This document shows positions 1 through 8,699 of a stretch of 15,046 nucleotides of DNA, piece after piece. Both the position numbers and the translations under genes were made by a program. Location: contig MPNW01000046.1 of the NCBI GenBank assembly GCA_011800805.1, positions 231,027-246,072 of the forward strand, read 5' to 3'. The notes beneath the pieces were generated by a model. It was not told the DNA's origin and did not search any database. It worked only from the letters and a program-made list of their open reading frames with translations. The number at the start of each line of letters is the position of its first letter. Within the stretch, counting starts at the first letter, position 1. The stretch is from Hirudo medicinalis. Lineage: Eukaryota; Annelida; Clitellata; Hirudinida; Hirudinidae.

Positions 1-1840
1 TCGCCCGGTATGTTTGAGGAATCCTCAAGTTCAAACTATGAATGCCACTTCTTCTCGGTAAGTTCTTGCATTGGCATGTGAATGGTTTGTTAATTTGAAC
101 ATTTTTACAATCATTTGATGCAGAGAAAATCTTTCGATGCTTCTACTGCCCCCTCAACTCTCCTCACTGAACAACCAACGAGTATGTTTGAGTTTCATTT
201 ATTTGACAAATAAGTGAAACTTCGCTTATGCACGGCTTGGACTGCCTGATATTAGGATGTTGTAACCTTTTGATTTGAAACATTCGGGTGCAAAGCAGGC
301 TCGATAGCTGTATTGAAATGGGATTGAAATTTGAGAATGCCCTCCACTGTGTATAACGGATGGTGTTGATATTTGAGATCGGGTTGCAGTTTATTACATA
401 GGAGTGTAGAGAATTTAAAGCGCTACTGTCCAGCATGCGGCCTCCATAACATGATTGTGGCCTTTCTAAACTCGCGAAATTATTGTAGTTTGTAAATTTT
501 TTATAGTGATAATCCAAACTATCCTAACCCTTAAAACGTCAAGAAATAATAATAACAATTATTAAAACTAAGCGCTTACAATCCATGAATTCATCTTGAT
601 TTAAAAAATAAATTCCTTCAAATATCCCATTTACAACTTCAATCATTTTAAATACTTTGGTTTTTATTTTTTTACTATCGGTACTATAATAATTATTTTA
701 CCCTTATTAAAGCTTATAATGTTCCAAACAATTTGTCGTTACTTGTGATCTTTCTGAAGCGGCTTCAAGACCACTTTTAAGATGGGCAGCACTGATGCTG
801 GGAAGCCTGTAATTGGATTAAGTGGAATCTCAAGACAGTTGCCTGAAACTGATATGGGTCTCGTTAGAAACAAATGTAACACAAGGAAAATACACGAGAT
901 TGGAGACTAAATTAAAAGAGAAGTTGAAAAATGCAAGTGAACAAAGGTTAACTGGCACAACGTTTTATGAGAACGCCATCAGGTCCAGATGAAGTTTCTG
1001 AAAACTTATAAAATAATGCCGGAGTGGGCATCATCTTTTAATAGTGGCTCTGGAAAGTGGATCAGGTTTGACTATGCTGTCAGGAGAAAAAAAATCGTGA
1101 CCAGATAGTAACCACAAAGATATCACAATTTTGAACTTTTAATTAATTTATCTTGTTAAATGATCTCCTTTGATTGACCTCATATTTACGATGAAGCGCA
1201 AATATAGGACATAATTGCAAATAACATTTGACATTTGTTCAATATCTGACCATGTTAATGATAAATGCAACATCAGAGTAAGCATTCATAATTTCCCCCC
1301 AAAAAAACCAATGATTTGCCATGAACTGCTTTTAATGTTGACTGGCGTTTCCATAGCAGTCGCGATCACAACAACCAATCCGAAGCTAACGGAAACTACA
1401 GAAATACGTGAGATATGTTTAGTTTTATTTAAACAAAAATTATATTAGAAATTCTTTTAAATTTTCAACATCCCCGAGAACATAATTAAAAAATTACTTT
1501 GTTGTTGGATTTAATTTAAAAAAAAAAATTAAGAATTAAGATTAAATACAAATTAATTTTTAAGTATGGATTTTATGTCATAACTTGGAAAACGAAAGCA
1601 AAATAATGTGAAAGATATCATCAATTATTTGATTTTTTTTCGTTTCCACTACTTCCAGAATCAGCCACAACAACACTTGAGAGTTTTAACTGTTTGGACA
1701 AGAACCCTTGTGGTCTTCTCTCATCCAAATATCCTTACTCCTCTCCAGACAAATATGTGGCATGTTCCTTATTAGGCTGTGATGTCAATACCTGTCCAAC
1801 TGGGAAATATTTCGACAGAAACACTCGAACATGCCAGTAA
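1..1840 (+). CDS. D1: secreted PAN / Thr-rich linker / chitin-binding (CBM14-like) protein, 3' part, 5'-truncated by window edge
   Basis: Four exons can be joined: 1-57 (end of a PAN domain, ending in phase 0 before GTAAGT), 124-181 (phase 0 to 1), 1360-1407 or 1357-1407 (phase 1 to 1) and 1659-1840 with stop TAA. Exon 1 has the last PAN cysteine (YECHFFS). Exons 2 and 3 encode a Ser/Thr/Pro-rich stretch (STAPSTLLTEQPT, then AITTTNPKLTETTEI), probably O-glycosylated. The last exon has six Cys in a peritrophin-like pattern, CLDKNPC followed by PDKYVAC, GC, TCPTGKYFDR and a final TCQ-stop; this family binds chitin or related glycans outside the cell. The 5' exon is outside the window, but an exon at 14779-15046 runs in frame into the first bases here. 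It converges on gene A. Exon structure is well supported by the parallel D2 copy; the exact ligand is inferred. Confidence 0.8.
182..1359 (+). other. Intron 2 of D1
   Basis: A GTATGT donor follows exon 2 and the acceptor region is a tandem TAGCAG. The intron holds a likely LINE relic on the opposite strand around 740-1000. The rest shows no supported gene, although a chance minus-strand ORF spans 164-517. Confidence 0.6.
740..1000 (-). mobile_element. Degenerate non-LTR retrotransposon (reverse transcriptase N-terminal part) relic
   Basis: On the minus strand the segment 973-993 translates as TSSGPDGV, matching the SSGPDG-type motif near the start of the reverse transcriptase domain of jockey/CR1-like LINEs. 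Further along, in shifted frames, is a possible remnant of the NYRPISLLP-type motif (NPITGFPASVLPILKVVLK). Several stops and frameshifts show it is dead. The family assignment rests on short motifs only. Confidence 0.35.
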
Positions 1841-1861
1841 ACTCAGCCGCACTTTTATTTT

Positions 1862-1867
1862 AATAAA
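1862..1867 (+). promoter_or_regulatory. Poly(A) signal AATAAA of D1
   Basis: A canonical AATAAA lies 21 nt after the D1 stop codon, implying a very short 3' UTR. Confidence 0.55.
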
Positions 1868-2819
1868 CAGATGAATATTCATTTATTTACTAAAAATAGC
1901 CAATATTTACGTTAATGAACCTTGAGGGTGAGTGGTGCTGTCAGCACATAAAAAATTTCAAACCAACTTAATTAATTACGTTTAATTTGAATAAAGAAGC
2001 ATCTGTTTTGTCAGCTGACAACGTAATTTCGAAAATGCATCCAAACTTCTTAATTAAATCGGAAGCAATCGGCCTTCGAAAGATTCAAACGAGTAGAAGT
2101 GCCACAGACCCACTCCGTCCACTCAGACTTAAATAAATTAACAAGAAACGGCATAAGATAATTGAAGTATTTTCCAACGTTCTCAATATCAGTCAGTTAA
2201 TCTTTGCTTTCGTCAAGTGCACGTTCAAAGTGTTATTTCTCATCTTTGGCTTTTACTTGAAACGAATTTCCAACGTGATTTCGAATAAAGTTAAATTTTG
2301 AGCAAAACTCCATAAATCTACTCCGTTCGCATCAACTTGCCAAATTGTCACTCAGTGTGCTTGCGCAATGTCCGTTTGATGAAAACAAGTGCTTTGAGGT
2401 GCAATCCACCAATTCTATATCTATGTATTTCTGTACATAAAATATCCTTCGATAAGAATTAATTGCTGCAATTATTTTATTTGAAAAAGTTGTTTGTAGA
2501 ATCAAGTGAAGGAAAAATTTAAGAAAAAAAAAAGCCCAGACACTTGTAATTATTTATATACTCATCTCAGTAATTTGAATGGCTTTGTCAAAATGTTCAG
2601 AAAACGAAAAATTAATGATAGCGTAAACCATAATATAAAGCATAATATAAAGCATAACAAATATAAACATGAAAACGTGTTGCTCTTCGAATGTTAATAC
2701 GAATTCAATAGCTGTAGATTTTGAACCGACGAAATGTTTCGATAATCACCAACAATTCCGAATTCTTTTGCTCCTTGTTTTAGTTTTCTCAATAACTTAA
2801 GGATGATCGTATTGGGTTT
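1868..2819. other. Convergent intergenic region between D1 and gene A
   Basis: No exon-like segment with plausible splice sites or a recognisable protein motif was found. It has a short tandem repeat at 2629-2658 and is otherwise AT-rich. The 3' UTR of gene A must lie in its right part, but no AATAAA was found on the minus strand just after the gene A stop. Confidence 0.5.
2629..2658. repeat. 12-bp tandem repeat, about 2.5 copies
   Basis: The unit CATAATATAAAG occurs twice perfectly and a third, partial copy begins CATAAC. It lies inside a lysine-rich spurious ORF and does not look coding. Confidence 0.8.
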
Positions 2820-3283
2820 TCATTCCTGATTGTACTCCTCTTCGTCATAATCTTCGTCACCAAACTTTCAAAAATGGCGTTTAAATAATATATTATGTGT
2901 TGCTTTATTACAACCCCATAAAGTGTGATAGTCATCCACCAACCGTAGAAATTGCGTCACAATGAATAATAATAAAATTCGTACGAACAATGGCTGAAAT
3001 GAAAGCTTACCAATCGCTTGATGATGATGATGATCAAGGTTATTCCTATCAGCCCTGTGAGCATCACACTGAAGATCAATGTGCTTCGCAAAATCAATTC
3101 GGACTTTTCCGTAGTGCTTTTGACATCCTTTCTGTCAGGAAGAATGCCTAAGTTAAGTCCTTTGCCTTCTTTTGCCACGTCTTCGAAAAATAAGAACAAC
3201 ATTATTAATATTAAGCTTAATTACAAACTGCATTGTTAAGTTATTAACACGATATTATTATTAATGCGATATTATTAATACGA

Positions 3284-3327
<44 letters not shown>

Positions 3328-4526
3328 TATTAATCACATGAAATTAATTTGAATATTTTTATTTTGACCGACTCATTCGACAGTAAAATCCCAAAGATGT
3401 TGTTGAAGGGTGCCAAATCCAAGATGCATATTCACTCATTTTCACGCATGCTGCAAAAAATTTCTGGTTGTATCGACAGTCACCGTTGAAGCCAATAAAG
3501 TCTGCCTTTGGCCAATCCTTATCGTCAAATGTTAAGAGGTTCCATTTGGGGAATGCGTCAATACTTGGATTGCATCTCCACCTGTGTCCGTCGGTATCGT
3601 AAGAGCCTTCGGGAGATGATTTGATCATTAGGCCTCCTACGCTGTTCTCTTTGGTCACGCTGATGGCTATCTGGTCAACGAAATAATGCGACACAAAGTA
3701 ACAAGTGTTAATGTTGATGAGTTAAGTTACCAGCTTGTTGTCGTCAAAGTTCAGTTTCTTTGGAACCAGCCAATCCTTCTTTTGGGTGGTGAGAAGTTCA
3801 ACTCCATCGCTGTACACAGCACAAGATGCAAAACAAACTATAGAAAGCTCTGTATTTATAAAAACAAACCGTTTTATTAATAACACAATTCAGATTTTGT
3901 CATTCATATCCATCACAGTTTGTTATCATGTTGTGTTTGCTCTAGTAATATTACTTAATTTTACTTAGGTCATATGTTATTCATATAATTTTGCAGCTGC
4001 GCATCATTCGTCATGCATCATGCATCATGCAGTGGTGGTTCAATTAAATGTCAGGACATAAAAACGTTTTCGCAAGAAAAGTCATGATTTATGGACCCAG
4101 CCAATTGAACCGAGATGAATGGTAAGCTATTAAATAATATTAACATATGCAATAATATGTAGCTAGTTAATTTATCATAATACAAACCAGTGCATAACCA
4201 TTTGTTGGCTTCAAATTGTGATCTAATTTAATCTCAAACAAATGGGGAAGAAACCAAATCAAATTTTGTAAAAACAAGTTTTTTTTAACGTTCATCATTT
4301 CTAAGTTGACATAAAAGGTTTGTTATATTAATTTATCTATCTACACTTAAAAGGAAATAAAACAAACGCAGAACCGGCACAAAACAACGGAGGTTGAAAT
4401 ATGACATTCAATGAATTGACTGATGGTTACATTATCTTAAATGCCATTTAAGTGAGGTTTACCTTCACATTTCGATAAAGTGGCAATAAATAAATACAAC
4501 AGTATGTTTTTGTGGAATGTTTTCAT
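2820..4526 (-). CDS. Gene A: type I membrane protein with galactose-binding-like ectodomain (231 aa, 5 exons)
   Basis: Exons on the minus strand: 4526-4463 (signal peptide, MKTFHKNILLYLFIATLSKC), 3849-3731, 3670-3373, 3180-3011 and 2864-2820. They join in phases 1, 0, 1, 0 with no internal stop. The ectodomain (about 22-160) has W-R-C (92-94), FDDKDWP (109-115), NGDC (123-126), ASWIW (143-147) and YCR (157-159), the signature of a jelly-roll galactose-binding-like module seen in invertebrate extracellular proteins. A 56-residue anchor exon has one membrane helix (about 193-214) containing five Ile in a row, then KRL. The tail is FGDEDYDEEEYNQE, very acidic with two Tyr. The donor after exon 3 (GTCGGT) is weak. 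B and C have the same architecture, which makes the model strong; ligand and role are unknown. Confidence 0.8.
3285..3325. repeat. (ATT)n microsatellite, about 13 units
   Basis: A pure ATT tract in gene A intron 3, preceded (from about 3249) by imperfect GATATTATTA-containing units. Confidence 0.95.
3850..4462 (-). other. Intron 1 of gene A
   Basis: It separates the signal-peptide exon from the ectodomain. The half next to exon 1 is recognisably similar to gene B intron 1 (shared CATAAAACAACGGA-like stretches), so A and B arose by duplication of genomic DNA. It contains a short period-7 CATGCAT repeat near 4010-4030. Confidence 0.6.
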
Positions 4527-4555
4527 AATATGGTCATGTTTATTTTGGAAGGTGT

Positions 4556-4563
4556 TGACGTAA
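4556..4563 (-). promoter_or_regulatory. CRE/bZIP-like site TTACGTCA upstream of gene A
   Basis: TTACGTCA on the minus strand lies 30 nt before the gene A ATG inside a block (AAAGAATGCTTACGTCAACA) repeated upstream of gene B. It matches the CREB/ATF family half-site pattern. Conservation in two paralogues suggests a shared promoter element; factor identity is inferred. Confidence 0.4.
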
Positions 4564-4972
4564 GCATTCTTTAACAAAAAGCAGGAAGAGTTTCTTTCGT
4601 TTTAGGACATTTTAGAACTTTATCTTAATTATTATTCCGATCATTATATAGTGAAAATAATTTTGAAGCAGAGAATTGTAAAATCTAAGAGCATAGATAG
4701 AACTTAGAACGAGCGGAGGAACTGTATAGAGACTTTTTTTAATCCTTAGACACAGATATCTGCACATAAGAATAACATTTTTCAATGAACCTTAGATTTA
4801 AACCTTAGATATTCTTGAAGGTTTTAGATCTGGTCATGTAGTTCCTATGTGTAAGAATGGATTCTTCCAGCTATAGAGTATTTCCAGAAAATCGACGTCC
4901 GTCAAATAATTGATTGTTGCTTCTTTCAGATCGCGGGCAAGAAATACGTCAAGCTGATGACAGAGCAGGACA
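4564..4972. other. Intergenic region upstream of gene A
   Basis: No gene is supported. The stretch 4680-4840 is full of CTTAGA/TTAGAT words and ends with a segment resembling one near 9600-9640 (CTTAGAT...GAAGG), possibly a dispersed repeat. Confidence 0.4.
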
Positions 4973-4980
4973 TATATAAA
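4973..4980 (+). promoter_or_regulatory. TATA box (TATATAAA) of candidate gene E
   Basis: TATATAAA is followed 15-20 nt later by TTAGTC, an initiator-like sequence, and by an ATG at 5028. The spacing is reasonable for a core promoter with a very short 5' UTR. Confidence 0.4.
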
Positions 4981-5027
4981 CGACATCGATAGCTTTAGTC
5001 TGCAGTTTATAAAGTGCAGACAATTTT

Positions 5028-5595
5028 ATGTTGTATTTATCTGTTGTATGTGTTATGTATATCACCTGAACGTTTCTTTGAGGCCACCAAAAGCAATTTG
5101 GTTTTGTGGAACAGTTCCACAGTTCCTCGTTATTACATTGTATGTAAAATGTGTGTAAAATGTATTCACGGACCACTTGAACTCTTGTAAATTGTTTTGA
5201 CGTTCCCCGTGCAAGGGTTGCTCGAGATTCACAGAAAGCAAGGCTTGCCTTATAATAATAGAATTTATTCTTACTTTTTCTTATTTTCCAATATTTAAAG
5301 ATGTCTAACAGTAACATCAAGTAATTATAATTGTTATCATTACTGCAATAATCACAATACGTTATTATATATTATTAAATTCCAGGTTTTATTAGGTGGC
5401 TTGTCTCCTAATCCAGGTACTCGTGAATGTGGAGTAGTTTTTTTCGTAAACAAGTGTAACATTTTTCTTTCGGAGGTTGACACTACAGGTGTTTTCGGAA
5501 TGTGTTTTTACGAGATGCAACCTGTCGATTCTACGTCATTGTGCCTTTCGGAATCTTTTGATGATTTTAATTGCTCAAATTGTTCTTCCGCTTGA
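5028..5595 (+). pseudogene. Gene E candidate: diverged PAN-like secreted protein, apparently frameshifted
   Basis: After ATG 5028 a hydrophobic leader (MLYLSVVCVMYIT) meets a stop. One base out of frame, a reading frame continues as ERFFEATKSNLVLWNSSTV to RYYIV, a layout resembling the N-terminal half of the D-type PAN exon. A donor at 5144 (GTAAAA, after phase 1) and an acceptor at 5416 would join it to an exon at 5417-5595 reading CTRECGVVFFVNKCNIFLS, later GMCFYEM and a Cys-rich end NCSNCSSA-stop. Cysteine spacing loosely fits a PAN half-domain with one helix-side Cys missing. Either the gene is broken by a one-base indel or the start is wrongly chosen. The homology is weak and rests on my alignment by eye. 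Confidence 0.35.
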
Positions 5596-5986
5596 AAAAT
5601 ATGTTGCTTCATCATTTGTATCATTTGAAGAAATTTTATTACAAATGTTAAGCACAAGATATTTATTCTACATTAATTTCAGAAAATTGAAATATATTAT
5701 AAAAAATTTTTGAATATGTCCAAATAATAATATTAACTTAGATGAAGCATTGCTGTGAAATCATACAAACCATGAAAAATGTTGTTCATTTGTGAGGTGC
5801 AGGTTCAATGGCAACGGATTTTGAATCAGTTGAAGGCAAAGAAACGAGTCCACGAACCCAGGCCACTTGTAACTCTAAAGCAACCAATTGAAATTTATTC
5901 AATGTTCAAACTTTCACAAGTTCTATTGAGCATTTCGATTACTACATTAAGCCAACAAAAAAAATCTGTATACGTTCAGCTAAAAT
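5596..5986. other. Region between candidate E and gene C
   Basis: No firm gene is seen. A GC-richer segment at 5801-5870 preceded by GTGCAG could be an exon but has no partner. The 3' UTR of gene C enters from the right. Confidence 0.4.
5894..5899 (-). promoter_or_regulatory. Poly(A) signal AATAAA of gene C
   Basis: TTTATT on the plus strand reads AATAAA on the minus strand, about 88 nt after the gene C stop. Confidence 0.5.
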
Positions 5987-6854
5987 TCACAAACCAGATG
6001 GTATCAGCATCATCAGAAGAGACCAAACGACGAAAGTAAAAAGGATTATGCCAATCAAATGAACAACGTAATCTCTCATGTTAGGAAAAAGCTGACCACC
6101 AAAAGCACCATCTGCAGCCGTCTTCTGAAAGGAATAACTCCAGCTCATGTTTTTGTTTGCTGCAACGAAACATCTTTATATTAATTTGCGAGTTAATCAG
6201 TTTTGTTAGTTGGTTCTTTACGATCGATTCTGCAGTACACAGATTTGTGCATATCTTTGAGGTCCTCGTTCAGAATTTTGTCTGGTAGTGACCAAATCCA
6301 CATGGCCATCTTGCTCACATTGAAACACTCGTCGTACATGCTATGTTCATCAAGAAAACGACAGTCGCCATTCAATGCCACGAACGATGCAAGAGGCCAA
6401 TTTGAGTCATCGAAATCAACTGCAGTCCAGCTTTCGTCTACTGAACCGGCCTTGCACTTCCATCTCTTGTTGTCAGTTTCGAGAGATTTTGACGGAGTTG
6501 AAGTCACCATGACTCCTCCTCTTCCGGTGTCATCCATTGTTATGTTTACAGCAACAAACTGTCGTTGCATTTATACATTGAGGAAACTTTTTTATGAAGT
6601 CGAAAGGTTAAACCTACGTTGCTAGACGTTTGAAACTTTGATGCTCTTGGCCAAAGTACTTCCTCGTGTCCTTGGCTTCCATTGAAGAATACCGTGCATT
6701 TATTTAAGCAGGCCATCGTCACTTCTGTATTACGCTCTTCTTTAATTTTAAATTTAACAATATTTATTCCTTTATAAATTCAAGACTCGCCTTCACAGTG
6801 TCGGAAATATTTGAATTGGCTCAGCAGAAACATAAACAAAAATATTTGAAGCAT
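5987..6854 (-). CDS. Gene C: compact paralogue, type I membrane protein with galactose-binding-like ectodomain (226 aa, 4 exons)
   Basis: Exons on the minus strand: 6854-6791 (signal peptide MLQIFLFMFLLSQF...), 6724-6618, 6558-6222 and 6159-5987 with stop TGA. Phases are 1, 0, 1, as in A and B, and exon 1 is again 64 nt. The ectodomain keeps W-K-C (90-92), FDDSNWP (106-112), NGDC (120-123), WIW (144-146) and YCR (165-167), with an N-glycosylation site N-I-T at 62. It is longer than A and B between WIW and YCR. The anchor exon encodes DYVVHLIGIILFTFVVWSLL and stops six residues after the helix (IPSGL), so there is almost no cytoplasmic tail. The first intron has a GC rather than GT donor (GCGAGT). 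Introns are short (66, 59 and 62 nt). It is clearly a diverged member of the same family. Confidence 0.8.
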
Positions 6855-6923
6855 CGTGATGTTCAAGTCTGATGTTCATCATTCGGTTCTTATTCACATT
6901 ATTGACCGGTTTAAATCAATTGT

Positions 6924-6939
6924 CACGTGTAATTACACG
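6924..6939. promoter_or_regulatory. E-box and 14-bp palindrome upstream of gene C
   Basis: CACGTG (6924-6929) overlaps the perfect palindrome CGTGTAATTACACG (6926-6939), which has a TAATTA homeodomain-type core. It lies 70-85 nt upstream of the gene C ATG. Regulatory function is inferred from position and symmetry only. Confidence 0.3.
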
Positions 6940-7155
6940 ATGATGTTTATTTTTTTAGAAACATGACGCCGCATAGAAAATGTGTTCTTAAATTTAAACA
7001 CTGGCACAAATTATTGGTTTAATTGAGTGTCTGAAACAGATGAACAAATATTTTGAAAACCATTACTACAAATAATTAGCAACATTTAATTTCCATATTT
7101 TAATTCCCGTTATTCCATATTTTTGTGTTTTAGTTCTTTCAATATCATTATGCTT
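6940..7155. other. Spacer between genes C and B
   Basis: A short AT-rich spacer between the 5' end of C and the 3' end of B. No coding signal was seen, and no clear AATAAA was found for B. Confidence 0.5.
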
Positions 7156-8653
7156 TCAAAGGACCTGAACGATGGCATCTTCGACAAACTTTAAAAAGAA
7201 ATTCGTTTAAACATTATTGTGTAATGTAACTTTCTAAAACACGTCCTTAGCAATCCTGAAAAATTCGAGATAATGGTTAAATTGAAAGCTTACTACTCGA
7301 TTGAGCATTATGATGACTACGGATGTTCCTATCATCCCTGTGAGCACCACGGAAAAAACCAAAGTGCTCTTAAAAACCAATTCGGATTCTTCAGTGTAGC
7401 CTTTAGCAGCTTTTCTATCTGGAGCGAAGCCTAAGTTTAATCCCTTTCCTGTTCTCCGCACGTCTTTAAACACACAAAAATTAAAGTTATGAGTAACTAT
7501 AAAATACATTATTATAGTAAAAATACGTTATTATTCAAAGTCAGTATTTCATTAAAATGAAATTAATTTAACATTTCTCAACTCAAACGACAATAAAATT
7601 CCGAATCTGTTGTCGAAGGGTACCAAATCCAGGATGCATATTCACTCATTTGAATGCAGCCTGCGAAGAATCCCTTGCTGTAGAGACAATCTCCATTGAA
7701 ACCAAGGAACTCTGCCTTTGGCCAATCGGAATCATAAGAATTCGACAAATACCACTTTGAACACACTGGTCCTACTTTGCATCTCCATCTATCCGCATCG
7801 GTGTCATACGTACCTTCGGGAGATGATTTGATCATTAAGCCCCCAGTGGTGTTCTCTTTAGTCACTCTGATGGCTATCTGGTGAGTCGAACAACATGGAT
7901 TAAAATTAATAAATACGTGTTCATGTTAGTGAATTGAAGCACTGTTTTATCGCCGTCAAGTTTCAGTTTCTTTGGCACTGGCCAATCCTTCTTATGGATG
8001 GTGAGGATTTCCACACTGTCGCTGTAGATGATACAATTTGCGAAACAAACGATAGAAACATCTGTATTTAGAAACAAAACAGTTTTAGTATAATAATTAC
8101 TTATTACTTATTGTTTCAATTCAACATTTAACACATTAAAATATTAAATTGCATTGAATCGACAGTCAGTTACAAATGTAATGGGATGATTGGTGAACTA
8201 AGTAGAAAGTTAACGTCAACTGTGATCTCAAATTTTCAAACGCACTCTCACAGGGCCTCCGAGAGGGGCAGGGGGAAAGTACCAAGGGGCCCGGCAATTT
8301 CTTGGGGCCCACCCGGGTTTAATAACTTTTTTCTTTTCGATTACCAAATTGACATAACATATGCGACCCGTTACACATTTATTTAATTTGTAAAATGAGA
8401 TTTTTAAGCGTCCGTCATTTTGAGGTTGACTTGAAAAGAATATTATATTTAGTCCTTTATTTACACTTAAAATGAGATAGAAAACGAGAGTCATGTAGGC
8501 ATAAAACAACGGATGTAGAAATATGGCTAGGCCTGGATAGATTGTTACTGATGGCTTCAATATTTTAATTGCTGATGAATGAGGATTACCTTCACATTTC
8601 GTTAACGTGGTCGTCATTAAATACAGAAGTATGTTTTTATGGAATGTTTTCAT
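7156..8653 (-). CDS. Gene B: type I membrane protein with galactose-binding-like ectodomain (226 aa, 5 exons), close paralogue of A
   Basis: Exons on the minus strand: 8653-8590, 8061-7943, 7877-7583, 7463-7294 and 7188-7156. Exons 1, 2 and 4 match gene A in length exactly (64, 119 and 170 nt) and phases agree. The leader is MKTFHKNILLYLMTTTLTKC. The ectodomain keeps GGLMIKSSPEG, W-R-C (92-94), DSDWPKA, NGDC, SEYASWIW and YCR; it has an extra Cys near residue 100 and an N-T-T glycosylation site at 70. The anchor exon has one membrane helix (SVVLTGMIGTSVVIIM). The tail FVEDAIVQVL is unlike that of A. The exon 2 donor chosen by homology is GTGCTT, which is weak; another junction (GTATTT at 7917 with an acceptor inside exon 3) is possible. 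Reading on past exon 3 gives an immediate stop. Confidence 0.78.
8062..8589 (-). other. Intron 1 of gene B
   Basis: It is homologous to gene A intron 1 near exon 1. It carries a short GC-rich insert at 8251-8320 that is absent from gene A. Confidence 0.55.
8251..8320. mobile_element. GC-rich transposon-end-like insert
   Basis: The segment begins CAGGGCCTCCGAGAGG and includes GGGGCCC and ACCCGGG, far richer in GC than its surroundings. A CAGGG start is typical of hAT-type terminal inverted repeats. No matching second end or target duplication was identified, so this may be a solo relic. Confidence 0.35.
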
Positions 8654-8687
8654 AATATGAAGTCATGTTAGTCTTGCTGGAATGTGT

Positions 8688-8695
8688 TGACGTAA
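8688..8695 (-). promoter_or_regulatory. CRE/bZIP-like site TTACGTCA upstream of gene B
   Basis: The same TTACGTCA as upstream of gene A lies 35 nt before the gene B ATG, within the shared block AAAGAATGCTTACGTCAACA. Confidence 0.4.
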
Positions 8696-8699
8696 GCAT

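Noticed and set aside
164..517. 117-codon minus-strand ORF
   Set aside because: It lies in D1 intron 2, overlaps the antisense of exon 2 and has no recognisable domain or signal.
2506..2697. 63-codon plus-strand ORF
   Set aside because: It is lysine- and asparagine-rich and built on the tandem repeat at 2629-2658; a low-complexity artefact.
4949..5320. 123-codon minus-strand ORF
   Set aside because: It is antisense to candidate exon 1 of gene E and has no motif. It is long for chance, but nothing else supports it.
5779..6039. 86-codon plus-strand ORF
   Set aside because: Its second half is antisense to the gene C membrane exon, and it has no recognisable domain.
6203..6625. 140-codon plus-strand ORF
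   Set aside because: It is a shadow of gene C exon 3 on the other strand.
7217..7226. PDZ-binding end in the gene B tail (VQVL)
   Set aside because: Position -2 is Gln, which fits neither the class I nor class II consensus. (The tail is residues 217-226, encoded at 7156-7188.)
8228..8653. 141-codon minus-strand ORF starting at the gene B ATG
   Set aside because: Only the first 21 codons are the real signal-peptide exon. The rest is readthrough of intron 1, as the paralogue in A and the GTAATC donor show.
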